NCBI RefSeq assembly: GCF_000337535.1
Contig: NZ_AOIP01000031.1
Coordinates: 224,943 to 288,942 of the forward strand
DNA: 64,000 bases
Origin: Natrialba aegyptia DSM 13077
Lineage (GTDB): Archaea; Halobacteriota; Halobacteria; Halobacteriales; Natrialbaceae
Direction: 5' to 3'
Part shown: positions 26,351 through 35,898 of the stretch, one piece after another
Position numbering within the stretch: the stretch's first letter is position 1
Layout of the letters: each line of letters opens with the position of its first letter
The notes under the pieces: model-generated
The model's input: the letters and a program-made list of their open reading frames with translations, nothing else
What the model was told of the DNA's origin: nothing
Databases searched by the model: none
Program-made: the position numbers and the translations under genes

Positions 26351-27331
26351 ATGGAGACGTACGATCTGATCACGCGAAACGCCGAGGAAGTCGTGACCGA
26401 CGAGGAGGTGCGCGAACTCGCCGCAGACCCCGACGGAAAGCGCGCCTACGTCGGCTACGAGCCCTCGGGCGTGCTCCACCTCGGGCACCTGCTCACCGCG
26501 AACAAACTCATCGACCTCCAGGAGGCCGGCATGGAGGTCGTCATCCTCCTCGCCGACGTTCACGCCTACTTGAACGGGAAGGGCACCTTCGAGGAGATCC
26601 GCGAGACCGCAGAGCAAATGAAAGCCCAGTTCGTCGCCTACGGGCTCGACGAGGACAACACCGAGTTCGTCTACGGCTCCGCGTTCCAACTCGACGAGGA
26701 GTACACCCTCGACCTGCACGAACTCGAACTCTCGACGACGCTCAACCGCTCCCAGCGCGCGATGGCCGAGATTCAGGGCGGCGAGACCGCGAAAGTGAGC
26801 CACGTCGTCTACCCGCTGATGCAGACGCTCGACATCGAGTACCTCGACTTAGACCTCGCCGTCGGCGGCTTAGACCAGCGCAAGGTCCACATGCTCGCCC
26901 GCGAGGAACTGCCCGAACTCGGCTACGACGTGCGACCGGCCCTGCACACCCCCATCGTCGCCGACCTCACCAGCGGCGAGGGCAAGATGTCCTCGAGCGA
27001 CGGCGTGACCATCTCGATGGAGGACTCGACCGACGATCTCGAAGAGAAGGTGAACTCGGCGTTCTGCCCGCCGACGCGCGATCCCGAGGGCGACCTCGAG
27101 AACCCCGTGCTCGAACTGTTCGAGTACCACGTCTTCCCGCGGTTCGACGAAATCGTCGTCGAGCGCCCCGACGAGTACGGCGGCGACCTGACCTACGACG
27201 ACTACGAGTCGCTGGCCGCCGATCTCGAATCCGGCGAACTCCACCCCGCCGACGCGAAGGGGACGCTCGCGACGTACCTCGACGAACTCATCGCGCCGGG
27301 CCGCGAGAAGCTTCGCGAAATCCGGAACTGA
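26351..27331 (+). CDS. tyrS: tyrosine--tRNA ligase
   Basis: This 326-residue class I synthetase is of the compact archaeal type. The HIGH motif is HLGH at 43-46, the tyrosine pocket region reads YVGYEPSG, and the KMSKS loop is KMSSSDG in the C-terminal half. There is no C-terminal anticodon add-on domain, as in archaea and eukaryotes. An ATAAATC box about 30 bp upstream precedes the ATG. It charges tRNA-Tyr in the cytoplasm and precedes birA on the same strand with its own spacing of 79 bp. Confidence 0.95.
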   Translation: METYDLITRNAEEVVTDEEVRELAADPDGKRAYVGYEPSGVLHLGHLLTANKLIDLQEAGMEVVILLADVHAYLNGKGTFEEIRETAEQMKAQFVAYGLDEDNTEFVYGSAFQLDEEYTLDLHELELSTTLNRSQRAMAEIQGGETAKVSHVVYPLMQTLDIEYLDLDLAVGGLDQRKVHMLAREELPELGYDVRPALHTPIVADLTSGEGKMSSSDGVTISMEDSTDDLEEKVNSAFCPPTRDPEGDLENPVLELFEYHVFPRFDEIVVERPDEYGGDLTYDDYESLAADLESGELHPADAKGTLATYLDELIAPGREKLREIRN

Positions 27332-27410
27332 AACCCGCTGCTAACACCGTTTCGCGCGCACCCGCTGTCGATCCCGCCGATTGAAGTACAAGCGCCACCC
27401 GCTTGCGTTC

Positions 27411-28361
27411 ATGAACGAAACGCGACGCGCAATCGTCGACGCCCTCGCCGACGGCCCCGTCTCCGGTCCCGAACTGGCGGACTCGCTCGCCGTCTCGCGG
27501 GCCGCCGTCTGGAAGCACGTCGACGCCCTCCGCGAGGCCGGCTTCGACATCGAGAGCGGCCCGTCCGGCTACGAACTCGTCGACGTCGACGCCTACAGCG
27601 GCCCGGCCGTCGAGTTCGGTCTCGACGCGCCGTTCACCGTCGAGTTCCACGACGCGGTCGAGAGCACGAACGCGGTGGCGCGAGAGCGGGCGACCGACGG
27701 CGCGTCGGATCTGGTCGTCCTCGCTGACGAACAGACCGGCGGCCGCGGTCGTCTGGACCGCGAGTGGTCTTCGCCGTCGGGTGGTATCTGGCTGAGTATC
27801 GTCACCCGGCCGTCGATTACGCCGGCTCGGGCTCCGCTCTACACACTCGCGGCCGCGGTCGCGACAGCCCGAACGGCTCGCGAGGCCGGCGTCGACGCGC
27901 GGATCAAGTGGCCGAACGATGTCGTCGTCCCCGCCGGAGAAAACGGCGACTACCGAAAGCTCGCGGGCATCCTCACCGAGATGGAGGGGGAGACGGACCG
28001 CGTCGCGTGGCTCACCGTCGGCATCGGCGTCAACGCGAACATAGACGCCGACACCCTCCCGGCGGGAGCCACGGCGGTTCGCGACGAGGCTGCCGACGTG
28101 GATCGACGGCGATTCGTCCAGCGACTCCTGGAAGCGTTCGACGACGCCAGAACCGATCTCGAAGCGGTCGTGCCGGCCTGGCGCGAACTCGCGCTGACGC
28201 TCGGCCAGCGCGTGCGGGTCGAGCGCCCGGCGGGCGAAGTCGTCGGCGAAGCGATCGACATCACGGCGGCGGGGGCGCTCGTCATCGAAACGGACGCCGG
28301 AGAAGAACGGACGACGGTGACGGTCTCGGCGGGCGACTGCGAGCACCTCCGTCCCGTCTAA
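27411..28361 (+). CDS. birA: bifunctional biotin ligase / biotin repressor BirA
   Basis: This 316-residue protein starts with a winged HTH (residues 1-55: MNETRRAIVDALADGPVSG, SRAAVWKHVDALREAGFDI), followed by the biotin protein ligase catalytic domain with ESTNAVARE, the ATP/biotin loop GGRGRLDREW and IKWPNDV, and a C-terminal SH3-like domain. Members with the N-terminal HTH both attach biotin to carboxylase subunits and repress biotin genes. The BirA-type site before bioY at 14719 is the obvious target in this window. The ATG at 27411 gives the family start; an upstream TTG at 27381 is less likely. Confidence 0.93.
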   Translation: MNETRRAIVDALADGPVSGPELADSLAVSRAAVWKHVDALREAGFDIESGPSGYELVDVDAYSGPAVEFGLDAPFTVEFHDAVESTNAVARERATDGASDLVVLADEQTGGRGRLDREWSSPSGGIWLSIVTRPSITPARAPLYTLAAAVATARTAREAGVDARIKWPNDVVVPAGENGDYRKLAGILTEMEGETDRVAWLTVGIGVNANIDADTLPAGATAVRDEAADVDRRRFVQRLLEAFDDARTDLEAVVPAWRELALTLGQRVRVERPAGEVVGEAIDITAAGALVIETDAGEERTTVTVSAGDCEHLRPV

Positions 28362-28376
28362 GGTCTGGGGTCCTCG

Positions 28377-28853
28377 TTACTCGACGATAGCGCGCGATTC
28401 GTTCGGTTGCTCCGGAACGTCGGACGGGTCGACCTGTACCGTCAGCACGGGAACGGGGGCCTGCCGGACGACGCGTTCGGTGACGCTACCGAGCAGTAGC
28501 CGGTCGATACCGCCGCGCCCGTGGGTTCCCATCACGATCAGGTCGCAATCCTCGGTCGCCGCCTGCTCGACGATGACGCGACTCGGCGACCCCTCGAAGA
28601 TCGCCGTTTCGACCTCGATATCGTCGGGTGCGAGTTCTTCGACGCGATCGACGGCCGTCTCTCCCTCGCCGCGCAGTGCGTTGTTGATCCCTTCCCAGGC
28701 AGTTTCCATCGGCAGTCCCCCGTAGCCACTGATGTTGACGACGTAGAGCGCTCTGATCGTCGCGTCGTGCGTGCGTGCGAGGTCGAACGCGTACTCGAGC
28801 GCGCGCTCGACCTCGGGCGAGCCGTCGGTCGGAACGAGGATGCAGTCGTACAT
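28377..28853 (-). CDS. UspA-type universal stress protein
   Basis: This 158-residue single-domain Usp protein begins MYDCILVPTDGSPEVERALEY. It has the ATP-binding pattern MGTHGRGGIDRLLLGSVTER followed by VPVLTVQ. Proteins with this motif bind ATP and act in stress or energy signalling, although the mechanism is unclear. It converges with birA, with 15 bp between the stops, and is divergent from nothing nearby. Confidence 0.92.
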   Translation of the reverse strand: MYDCILVPTDGSPEVERALEYAFDLARTHDATIRALYVVNISGYGGLPMETAWEGINNALRGEGETAVDRVEELAPDDIEVETAIFEGSPSRVIVEQAATEDCDLIVMGTHGRGGIDRLLLGSVTERVVRQAPVPVLTVQVDPSDVPEQPNESRAIVE

Positions 28854-28939
28854 TGGTTGTGTTACACAATGGCACGGATGCTATAAGAACGTTTTCGTGA
28901 CCATCGTGACCGTCAATCCGTCTTACGTCGGAACAGGAC

Positions 28940-29980
28940 TCACCCGTCGGGCTCCGGAGCCGCGATGACTTCGCGGACGTCGTCGACGCCCGCCCGACGA
29001 ACGACGGCACGGACGAGTTCGCGCGCGCCGTCGAGATTGGCCGATCCGCCGTCGAGGACGAGCAGTCGGGCCTCCCGTCCCGGTTCGATCACGCCGTAAT
29101 CGAGGCCGGCGAGTTCGGCCCCGTTGATCGTCGCCATCCGCAGAATTTCGGTCGCGGAGAGTTCCGAAAGTTTGGCCAGAAACTCCATCTCCCGGAACAT
29201 CGACGGCGAGTTCAGCATGACGTTGTCGGTGCCGAGCGCGAGCGTCGTTCGCTCGGCGAGTTCGGCGTAGGGGGAGAGTCCGACGCCGGTGACGAGGTTC
29301 GAGCGCGGGCAGACCGCGACGGGGACGTTCCGGTCGTCGATGCGCTCCAGGTGGTCCGGTTCGGGATGGACCATGTGAACGAGGAAGTCCGGTTCGAGAT
29401 CGAGCGCGGGGTCGATGTCGCTCGCGTCGACCTCGCCGGCGTGGATACCGAAGGGTTTGCCCGCCTCGCGGGTCGCCTGGCGTTCCTTACCGAACTCGGC
29501 GTCGTTGGCCCCGCTCGCGCCGAAGCCGTCGCCCGCGTCCATCGCGTCGACGGAGCCGCGGGCGAACGAAAGCGCGTCGACAGCGCCGTCCGCGGCGGCG
29601 ACAGCCGCTTCGAGCATCTCCACGCCGGCAACGTCGCCCTCGCGGAAGTCGAGACAGGCCGCGGTGCCGCTCCGATGCATGAACTCGAGCGAGGTCGCCA
29701 TCGCCGCGACGAGTTCGTCCCGCGAGGCGGCCCGGAGCAATCGGTGTTTCAGCCCGTCCGGCGGCGCGACGAGTTCCTCGAGCGAGAGGCCGCCGCCGGC
29801 CTCCTTGGCAATTGAGTCGCCGATGTGGGTGTGGGCGTTGACGAACGCCGGGAGGATGATGTCGTCGGAGTCGACCGACTCCTCTTCGATCGCCTCGATC
29901 CGTCCCTCGTCGTCGATAACGACGCGACCCTCGACCGGAGTGAACTCGCGGCCGCGAAGGATGATCCCTGTACGTTCCAT
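28940..29980 (-). CDS. amidohydrolase family protein (ATZ/TRZ-like)
   Basis: This 346-residue TIM-barrel metal hydrolase has FVNAHTHIGDS (metal HxH), GIHAGEVD, FLVHMVHPEPDH and LGTDNVMLN in the order of the ATZ/TRZ/deaminase group. The N- and C-terminal strands form the usual side beta-sandwich (MERTGIILRGREFTPVEGRV; EPGREARLLVLDGG, each shown in part). The likely reaction is deamination or hydrolysis of a ring compound; the substrate cannot be told. The ATG at 29980 gives the canonical start, although the frame stays open much further upstream. Confidence 0.85.
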   Translation of the reverse strand: MERTGIILRGREFTPVEGRVVIDDEGRIEAIEEESVDSDDIILPAFVNAHTHIGDSIAKEAGGGLSLEELVAPPDGLKHRLLRAASRDELVAAMATSLEFMHRSGTAACLDFREGDVAGVEMLEAAVAAADGAVDALSFARGSVDAMDAGDGFGASGANDAEFGKERQATREAGKPFGIHAGEVDASDIDPALDLEPDFLVHMVHPEPDHLERIDDRNVPVAVCPRSNLVTGVGLSPYAELAERTTLALGTDNVMLNSPSMFREMEFLAKLSELSATEILRMATINGAELAGLDYGVIEPGREARLLVLDGGSANLDGARELVRAVVRRAGVDDVREVIAAPEPDG

Positions 29981-30030
29981 ACGCGTGTGTTCGCGGGCAG
30001 TTCCATCAACGGTTCGCCTCGGGACCGTCG

Positions 30031-31269
30031 CTACGCCTGGTCCGTGAACTGATCGAGCGTCGCGTCGAGTCCGTTTCGCACCTCGCTGACCAGCGCGCCG
30101 TCGATATCCAGCCCGAGGACCGAAACCGCCGCGTGGCCGACCGCTTCCCGAACCGTCGACGGCGAGTACACGCCGAGTCGCCACTGGGAGTACTGGGCAC
30201 CGCGCAGCGCCTCGACCAGCGGCGACTGCTGCCCGAGCCGCCGCATATCCCCGTTTACCATCACGCGCGAGGAGGACTCGGTCATCGACGGCCGGCTCGG
30301 CACGTCGAGAATCACGTGTTCCGGATCGACACCCGCTCGGTCGGCGATCTCTCGCTCGAACTCGCGGATCGACTCGTGGTCGGCCTCGATGACGCCGCCG
30401 GGAACGTCGTCGATCTCCGCCCAGACGGCCCGCTTGAACAGGTCGCGCTCGTCGAGTCGGCAAGAGAACTCGCTGGTGGCCGCACACGAGCGCAGGGCGA
30501 CGATCAGGTCGTAGTCGTCCATGCGCTGGAGCGCCGCGGCGTCGGTGTCGGTCGTTGGCGTGTCGAGCAACCGTTCGGCCGCGCGGCGAAGCATCGCCTT
30601 GCCGATTCGGGCCACGCTGTGGCTGTAGACGGTCGGGTTCATCAGCGCACGGGCGACGAGCAGGCTCTCTGCGGTCTGGACGTTGCCCTCGTCGAGAACG
30701 AGTTCGTCGTCGACGAAGACGAGTTCGCGGATCAGTCGACCGTGGTCGATGGTGCCGTAGGGGACGCCGGTGTGGTGGGCGTCGCGCACGAGGTAGTCCA
30801 TGCGATCGACGTCGAGTTCGCCGGAGACGAGTTGGCCGAAGCGGCCGTCGCCGGCGACGAGGTCGGCGATCGTGTCGGGATCGAGGTCGTGGCCGCGGAG
30901 TACGTCGCCGACTGCGCCGTCGGTAAGGAGATCGTGGACGTCGTCGTGGTAGCGGCCGGTACGGCGGTGGGTCAGCGATTCGAGGTTGTGGCTGAACGGA
31001 CCGTGACCGACGTCGTGGAGGAGGGCCGCGGCCTGGACGCGCTGGCTCTGTACGCCCTCGATGCCGAGGTGGTCGAGGGCTTCGCAGGCGATGTGGTAGA
31101 CGCCGAGGCTGTGCTCGAAACGAGTGTGGTTTGCGGAGGGGTAGACGAGCGAGACCGTGCCGAGTTGGGAGATGCGCCGCAGTCGTTGCACTGCCGGCGT
31201 ATCGACGAGATCGCGGGCGACGCCGTCCACGGCGATGTGATCGTGGACGCTGTCCTTGATGATCTTCAT
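30031..31269 (-). CDS. HD-domain phosphohydrolase (dGTPase-like)
   Basis: This 412-residue protein belongs to the HD superfamily. The metal motif is HTRFEHSLGV, then LLHDVGHGPFSHNLE near residue 80-95, and a later VDRMDYLVRDAHHTG, which is typical of the SAMHD1/dGTPase-like archaeal group (COG1078). Such enzymes cleave dNTPs or related nucleotides; the substrate is not shown by the sequence. The ATG at 31269 (MKIIKDSVHDHI) is the family start; two upstream ATGs are in frame. Its stop lies 50 bp before the amidohydrolase start, so an operon is possible. Confidence 0.88.
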   Translation of the reverse strand: MKIIKDSVHDHIAVDGVARDLVDTPAVQRLRRISQLGTVSLVYPSANHTRFEHSLGVYHIACEALDHLGIEGVQSQRVQAAALLHDVGHGPFSHNLESLTHRRTGRYHDDVHDLLTDGAVGDVLRGHDLDPDTIADLVAGDGRFGQLVSGELDVDRMDYLVRDAHHTGVPYGTIDHGRLIRELVFVDDELVLDEGNVQTAESLLVARALMNPTVYSHSVARIGKAMLRRAAERLLDTPTTDTDAAALQRMDDYDLIVALRSCAATSEFSCRLDERDLFKRAVWAEIDDVPGGVIEADHESIREFEREIADRAGVDPEHVILDVPSRPSMTESSSRVMVNGDMRRLGQQSPLVEALRGAQYSQWRLGVYSPSTVREAVGHAAVSVLGLDIDGALVSEVRNGLDATLDQFTDQA

Positions 31270-31391
31270 AGCCGTCATTCCGGCGCTATGGTAGAAAAAC
31301 TGTCGCGACAACCGGGAAATGAGATTGAAACGGGCGTGGAGGGGCGCGTACGGGGCAGCGGAATGGATTACAGCGGCTAGTTCCTACAGTT

Positions 31392-31949
31392 CTACAGGAG
31401 GTATCGCAGCGCGAGGAGTCCGAGCAACGCGAGCGGAGTGAGGATGTCGGTGACGAGAATCCCGCCCGCGTTCGCGGGATTGAGATTCCCCCGCTCGCGG
31501 ATATCGCGGATGTGGACGGACGCGGCACCGAGCAGAAAGATCGAGATGCCGATCGCGGTTGCAATCCAGAACTCGCCGCGATAGACCACACAGAGGAGAC
31601 CAAGGATCCCGAACGCGAGGTTCGCGAACGCGATTTCGGTCTGGAACGGATTGCCGGCCGGCCAGCCGATGAGTGCAGCGACCATGTCGGCTTTGAAGTA
31701 GTGGCCGAGAAACGCCCAGATTCCCTGGAGCCCGACCGTGACGACCAGAAACGAGAGCAAGAACGCGTCGACGGGAGCCATGTTCCAGACGGTACTCAGG
31801 GCGAGTGCAAGTACGATCGCACCAGCGGGAAACGCAAGCGGTTGGATGTAGTCCTGAACTCGATAGTCGCGGTCCTGTTCTACTGGTTTCTGATCGCCGC
31901 TCCCGGAAGCCGCATCATCGGACGGAGATCGAGTCGAATGTGCAGTCAT
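31392..31949 (-). CDS. DUF6790-type integral membrane protein
   Basis: This 185-residue protein has a charged N-terminal 35 residues and four to five membrane helices. The stretch IGWPAGNPFQTEIAFANLAF followed by GILGLLC matches the DUF6790 family. No catalytic residue pattern stands out. The ATG at 31949 is used; a GTG four codons upstream is possible. It precedes the HD gene on the same strand with about 120 bp between. Function unknown. Confidence 0.8.
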   Translation of the reverse strand: MTAHSTRSPSDDAASGSGDQKPVEQDRDYRVQDYIQPLAFPAGAIVLALALSTVWNMAPVDAFLLSFLVVTVGLQGIWAFLGHYFKADMVAALIGWPAGNPFQTEIAFANLAFGILGLLCVVYRGEFWIATAIGISIFLLGAASVHIRDIRERGNLNPANAGGILVTDILTPLALLGLLALRYLL

Positions 31950-32162
31950 CGTGTGGTTCACCGTACACGTGTTGTCCTACCGTACGCCTCACACGGAGAT
32001 AAAGCAGTTACCGGCTGCCGCTGAGTGTCGCGCCGAGAGACACATTCCGGCCGTTCCGGACACACGAAAGACGGCGACAAATCGGACGGACACAGCACGG
32101 TCGTTCATCGAGGTCGTCGTGCAATCTCCGCCGACGAGTTCGTAACTATCCCTCGGGCCGCA

Positions 32163-32462
32163 TCAGTGCGTACACACCAACAGTTTCTCGTCGGTCCGTG
32201 CGAGACAGAACGGCCGCTCTACCGGCGTCTCGAACGACGCCGTTTGCTCCTCGGTGACGAACAGTCGATCGAACTCGCGTTCGCAGGCCGGACACAGCAA
32301 CCCCTCGCGGTTTTCGAGCGTTCGGGTCGTGCCGGAGTCCTTCAAGAGCTTCAGTTTCGTCCGGTAGTCGTGGATGCTAAAGCCGCCCGCGAGTTCAATT
32401 GTCGAACCCTGTTGTGTACGCGTCCGGTCCTGCTCGCCCGCTCCGTTTTGTGGCCCCGTCAT
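32163..32462 (-). CDS. DUF7385-type protein ('flagella cluster protein')
   Basis: This 99-residue protein has two Cys pairs: LLCPACEREF and, nearer the end, FCLAR and LLVCTH, which could form a zinc site. The central part reads IHDYRTKLKLLKDSGTTRTL. It matches a small haloarchaeal family often labelled flagella cluster protein (DUF7385), though no archaellum gene is nearby and the name has no functional proof. A TTATGTG box near 32498 supports the leaderless ATG at 32462. It is divergent from the gene at 32623. Confidence 0.75.
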   Translation of the reverse strand: MTGPQNGAGEQDRTRTQQGSTIELAGGFSIHDYRTKLKLLKDSGTTRTLENREGLLCPACEREFDRLFVTEEQTASFETPVERPFCLARTDEKLLVCTH

Positions 32463-32622
32463 GGCGACAGTACTGTACCGACTCGCGTCCTCGCACATAA
32501 CGATTCTCGCCGGCGCGTCGCGGTCCTGCGAGAGCGAACTCGATCGACACGAGTACAAAAGCTCCCGTCGCTTGACGTGTGTGCGTTTACCCGTCTCGCC
32601 GCCGGAGTACTCATACCCATTC

Positions 32623-32970
32623 ATGACCGAACTTACGATTCCGCGGGACGCCAGCACCGAGGAAGCGTCTCGACTCGTCGAGGAACACGTTACGGTCGGT
32701 GACTCCGTCGAAGTTCGAGAGGCCGATCGGACGGGGGCTGATGACGTCTCGGCCACGGGAGAGGTGACCGGCATCGAACCCGGCTACCTCGAACTCGACG
32801 GCCGGTCGCCCGGTGAGGGAAGTCCCCGGTACGATCAGATTCGGACCGTGATCAGGATCGAGGCTGGGACTGAGACCGAGACGGACGCTGGGACTCCCAC
32901 TGACACTGGTGCTCACTCTGGCGCTGATACCGATACTGATACTGATACTGATACCGATTCCAATACTTGA
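32623..32970 (+). CDS. hypothetical protein with repeated Asp-Thr tail
   Basis: This 115-residue acidic protein starts MTELTIPRDASTEEASRLVE. Residues about 20-75 look like a small beta-barrel (VGDSVEVREAD, TGEVTGIEPGYLELDG, VIRIEAG). The last 40 residues are an Asp/Thr repeat, encoded in part by six GATACT/C hexamers at 32926-32961. No family was recognised. The tail is probably a flexible acidic extension that varies by slippage. It is divergent from the DUF7385-type gene, with 160 bp between. Confidence 0.65.
   Translation: MTELTIPRDASTEEASRLVEEHVTVGDSVEVREADRTGADDVSATGEVTGIEPGYLELDGRSPGEGSPRYDQIRTVIRIEAGTETETDAGTPTDTGAHSGADTDTDTDTDTDSNT
32926..32961. repeat. GATACY hexamer microsatellite
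   Basis: Six tandem hexamers (GATACC, three GATACT, GATACC, GATTCC) code for the Asp-Thr tail of the preceding protein. Length change by multiples of six keeps the frame. Confidence 0.8.
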
Positions 32971-33086
32971 TCGACGCGTCCCCAGTACCGTCCGTGAGGC
33001 GATTCTCTCACTATCCGAACCGTCTCTACTGGCGGTATAGAGCTATATCCGCCCGTAGCACCTGTTCTCAACTGGTGGTGAACTCC

Positions 33087-33317
33087 ATGGTAGAAGCGTA
33101 CGTCCTGCTTATGACCGCCGCCGGAACCGCCCGCCCCGTCCTCGCGTCGCTCCGCGAACTCGACGCGGTCACTCGGGCGAGTATCATCGCCGGCGAGTTC
33201 GACATCATCGCCGAAGTCGAAGCCGACTCGAATCAGGAACTCCTGTCGCTGGTCACCGAGCAGATTCAGTCCGACGAGAACGTGGGCCGAACGCGAACCT
33301 GCATCGTTCTCGAATAG
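33087..33317 (+). CDS. Lrp/AsnC ligand-binding (RAM) domain protein
   Basis: This 76-residue protein is a stand-alone RAM domain: VEAYVLLMTAAGTARPVLAS, then IIAGEFDIIAEVEADSNQEL and TRTCIVLE. It lacks the DNA-binding helix-turn-helix of full Lrp/AsnC regulators. Stand-alone RAM proteins can form oligomers with full-length regulators or sense amino acids. A TATATCC box at about 33043-33049 and a GGTGG ribosome site precede the ATG. The MFS gene follows after 57 bp and could be co-transcribed. Confidence 0.88.
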   Translation: MVEAYVLLMTAAGTARPVLASLRELDAVTRASIIAGEFDIIAEVEADSNQELLSLVTEQIQSDENVGRTRTCIVLE

Positions 33318-33374
33318 GCGGATTTCGACGGGCTACCGAACAGCACTTTCGTTCTTCGGACCGTGTGACGCCGT

Positions 33375-34586
33375 ATGTCGGCCGACGAAACGACGATTCC
33401 ATGGCGTTCGCCCACGCTACAGGCGATTCTCGTCAGTACGCTCGTCCTGCCGCTTGGCGTCCCGCTGCTCAGTCCAGTGCTCCCCGCCATTCGAGACTCG
33501 TTCGGGATTACGGACGCCCGGACGAGCCTCCTCATCACGGCGTACTTCGTGCCGGGAATCGTGCTGTCGCCCGTCATCGGCATGCTCGCCGACCAGGTCG
33601 GTCGCAAGCGAGTCATGATCCCGAGCCTGCTCGCGTTCGGCGTCACCGGCGTCCTCGCCGCGTTCGTGAACTCGTTTTCGATCGTGCTCGCACTTCGCTT
33701 GCTGCAGGGGACCGCCTCGGCCGGCGTGTTCATCCTGACGGTGACGTTCATCAGCGACGTCTTCGACGGCGTCCAGCGAAACGCCGTCCTCGGTGTCAAC
33801 GCCGCCGCGTTGTTTGCGGGTGCGGCGATCTATCCGTTCGTCGGCGGTGCGCTCGGCTCGATCGACTGGCACGTTCCGTTTTTGGTGTACGCGGTCGCGA
33901 TTCCGGCCGGTCTCTTCGCGATTCGGGCACTCGAAGAGCCGCCAACCGGCGAGCCGCGGACCGGCCTGCGATACCTTCGCGGGGCAGTCGACGCCTTACC
34001 CGCCGGCGAGGCGAGCGCCCTCTACGGCGCGACCTTCCTGCTCGAATCGGTCGCGTTCGGGACGATTTTGACCGCGCTCCCGTTCATCCTGACGGCCGAC
34101 TTCGACGCATCGTCGGTCGTCATCGGTGCCGTGCTAACGATTCAAACGATCGCGTCGGCCGCCGTCGCGCTGAAGAACGGCGACCTCGCCAAACGCTGGT
34201 CGAACCACCGGCTGGTGGCGTGTAGCTTCCTCTGTTACGGTATCGGGTTGCTCGTCGTCTGGGTGGGACAGTCGGTACGCTTGCTCACCGTCGGTGCCGT
34301 CGTCGTCGGCGTGGGGTTTGGACTCGCGCTTCCGTCGATCGACGCCGCGATCGGCCGGATCGCCCTCCCGGAATACCGGGCCGGCGCGCTGAGCATTCGA
34401 AATGCAACGACCTTCCTCGGTCGCTCCGCCGGCCCCGTCGTCTACACCGGGTTGACGGTGCTCGCCAGTTACGCCGCACTCATCGCTCTCTCGGGAATCG
34501 CCATGCTCCTCCTCGGAATCGGCGCACTCCTGGTTACGAGTTCGGAGCCGCGAGTGCAGTCCTCCGAGAGTCCCCGCTCCCAGTGA
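33375..34586 (+). CDS. MFS transporter
   Basis: This 403-residue membrane protein has about twelve helices. The first-half motif A is GMLADQVGRKRVM (about 70-82) and motif C-like sequence GAAIYPFVGGALG occurs near 155, as in drug/proton antiporters of the major facilitator superfamily. The substrate is not apparent. It lies just after the RAM-domain gene on the same strand and ends 63 bp before a convergent oxidoreductase gene. Confidence 0.9.
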   Translation: MSADETTIPWRSPTLQAILVSTLVLPLGVPLLSPVLPAIRDSFGITDARTSLLITAYFVPGIVLSPVIGMLADQVGRKRVMIPSLLAFGVTGVLAAFVNSFSIVLALRLLQGTASAGVFILTVTFISDVFDGVQRNAVLGVNAAALFAGAAIYPFVGGALGSIDWHVPFLVYAVAIPAGLFAIRALEEPPTGEPRTGLRYLRGAVDALPAGEASALYGATFLLESVAFGTILTALPFILTADFDASSVVIGAVLTIQTIASAAVALKNGDLAKRWSNHRLVACSFLCYGIGLLVVWVGQSVRLLTVGAVVVGVGFGLALPSIDAAIGRIALPEYRAGALSIRNATTFLGRSAGPVVYTGLTVLASYAALIALSGIAMLLLGIGALLVTSSEPRVQSSESPRSQ

Positions 34587-34649
34587 CGGGCACGCGCCCG
34601 CGTTCCGTTACAGCGCTGAACGCCCCGTTCTCGTCGCGCGAGCCACAAC

Positions 34650-35774
34650 TCAGCCGAGAGTCACCCACTCGCCGCGCTCGTCGCTCTCCTCGATCGCCGC
34701 CAGGACCCGCTGGGCGGCCAGTCCGTCGTCGAAGTTCGGCGCGAACGATCGCCCGTCTGCGACCGCGCTCAGGAACTCGTAGTTCTCGTGGACGAACGTG
34801 TGCTCCCAGCCGAGGACGTGGCCCGGCGGCCACCAGTGGTCGAGGTACGGATCGTCCTCGTCGGTCACGAGAATCGTCTCGTAGCCCCGGTCGCCGTCGC
34901 GCAGGACCTCGAGTTCGTTCAGTCGCTCGAGGGAGAAGCGCAGGCTCCCCTCGGAGCCGTGAATCTCGATCGTGTGGTCGTTCTTGTGCCCCGTCGCGTA
35001 CCGGGTTGCTTCGAGCGCCCCCATCGCGCCGTTTGTGAACTCGAGTTGGGCGGAGTAGGCGTCGTCGACGGTGACGGGTCTCGTTTCGTCGCCGTCGTCG
35101 ACGGGGCGCTCGTCGATGAACGTCTGTAAGTGCCCGCTGAGGCGTTCGATGTCGCCGGCGAGGTCGTCGCCGCCGACGAGGAATCGCACGAGGTCGACCG
35201 TGTGCGCGCCCAGATCGCCCAGTACGCCGGCACCCGCGAGATCTTCGTCGAGTCGCCACTCCCAGGGTGCCTCGGGATCGACGAGCCAGTCCTGGAGGTA
35301 GCGACCACGAACGTGACGGATTTCGCCGAGTTCACCCGCGTCGAGCAGCCCCTTCGCGTACTGGATGGCGGGCACGAACCGGTAGTTGAAGGCGGCGCCG
35401 GCGGGCACGTCGTCGCCGGCGTCGGCCGCCGCCTCGGCCATCCGTTCTGCCTCTTCGAGCGTCGGCGCGAGGGGTTTCTCGCAGAAGACGGGCGTGCCGG
35501 CTTCGAGCGCGGCGATCGAGGGCTCGGGGTGGACGTGGTTCGGGCCGAGGTTGTAGAAGACGTCGACGTCGTCGACGACGGCTTCCCAGTCCGTCGAGAT
35601 CGAGTCGAATCCGAGTCGGTCGGCGGCCTCGCGCAGCGTCTCTTCGTTGCGGCCGACCAGGACGGAGCGCTCGATCGACGGCGCGTCCGGGAAGAACATC
35701 GGCAGCCGCGCCATGGCGTTTGCGTGTGCTTTGCCCATGAATCGATAGCCGAGAACGCCGACGTCGAGGGTCAT
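34650..35774 (-). CDS. Gfo/Idh/MocA family oxidoreductase
   Basis: This 374-residue NAD(P)-dependent dehydrogenase has an N-terminal Rossmann start (VGVLGYRFMGKAHANAM), the sugar-dehydrogenase signature CEKPLAP (about 93-99) and a C-terminal substrate domain with GDLGAHTVDLVRFL, which carries the catalytic-region His. These enzymes oxidise sugars, inositols or their derivatives. The adjacent GH3 beta-glucosidase on the same strand, 124 bp upstream, suggests a shared role in using glucosides or oligosaccharides (inference). Confidence 0.9.
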   Translation of the reverse strand: MTLDVGVLGYRFMGKAHANAMARLPMFFPDAPSIERSVLVGRNEETLREAADRLGFDSISTDWEAVVDDVDVFYNLGPNHVHPEPSIAALEAGTPVFCEKPLAPTLEEAERMAEAAADAGDDVPAGAAFNYRFVPAIQYAKGLLDAGELGEIRHVRGRYLQDWLVDPEAPWEWRLDEDLAGAGVLGDLGAHTVDLVRFLVGGDDLAGDIERLSGHLQTFIDERPVDDGDETRPVTVDDAYSAQLEFTNGAMGALEATRYATGHKNDHTIEIHGSEGSLRFSLERLNELEVLRDGDRGYETILVTDEDDPYLDHWWPPGHVLGWEHTFVHENYEFLSAVADGRSFAPNFDDGLAAQRVLAAIEESDERGEWVTLG

Positions 35775-35898
35775 GGTTACCCTTTCAGCGGTGTCCGGGT
35801 TAGATGTTTGTATCGCAGAAGCGCGCCGGCGTACCGAGGCGGATCGTCACGTCGCGCTCGCAGCCGATTCGTCGCCGACGAAACCGGATCTCACCGGT

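Noticed and set aside
28940-30487. Amidohydrolase frame extended upstream to 30487
   Set aside because: The extra part overlaps the coding end of the HD gene and is Arg-rich; the conserved family N-terminus begins at 29980.
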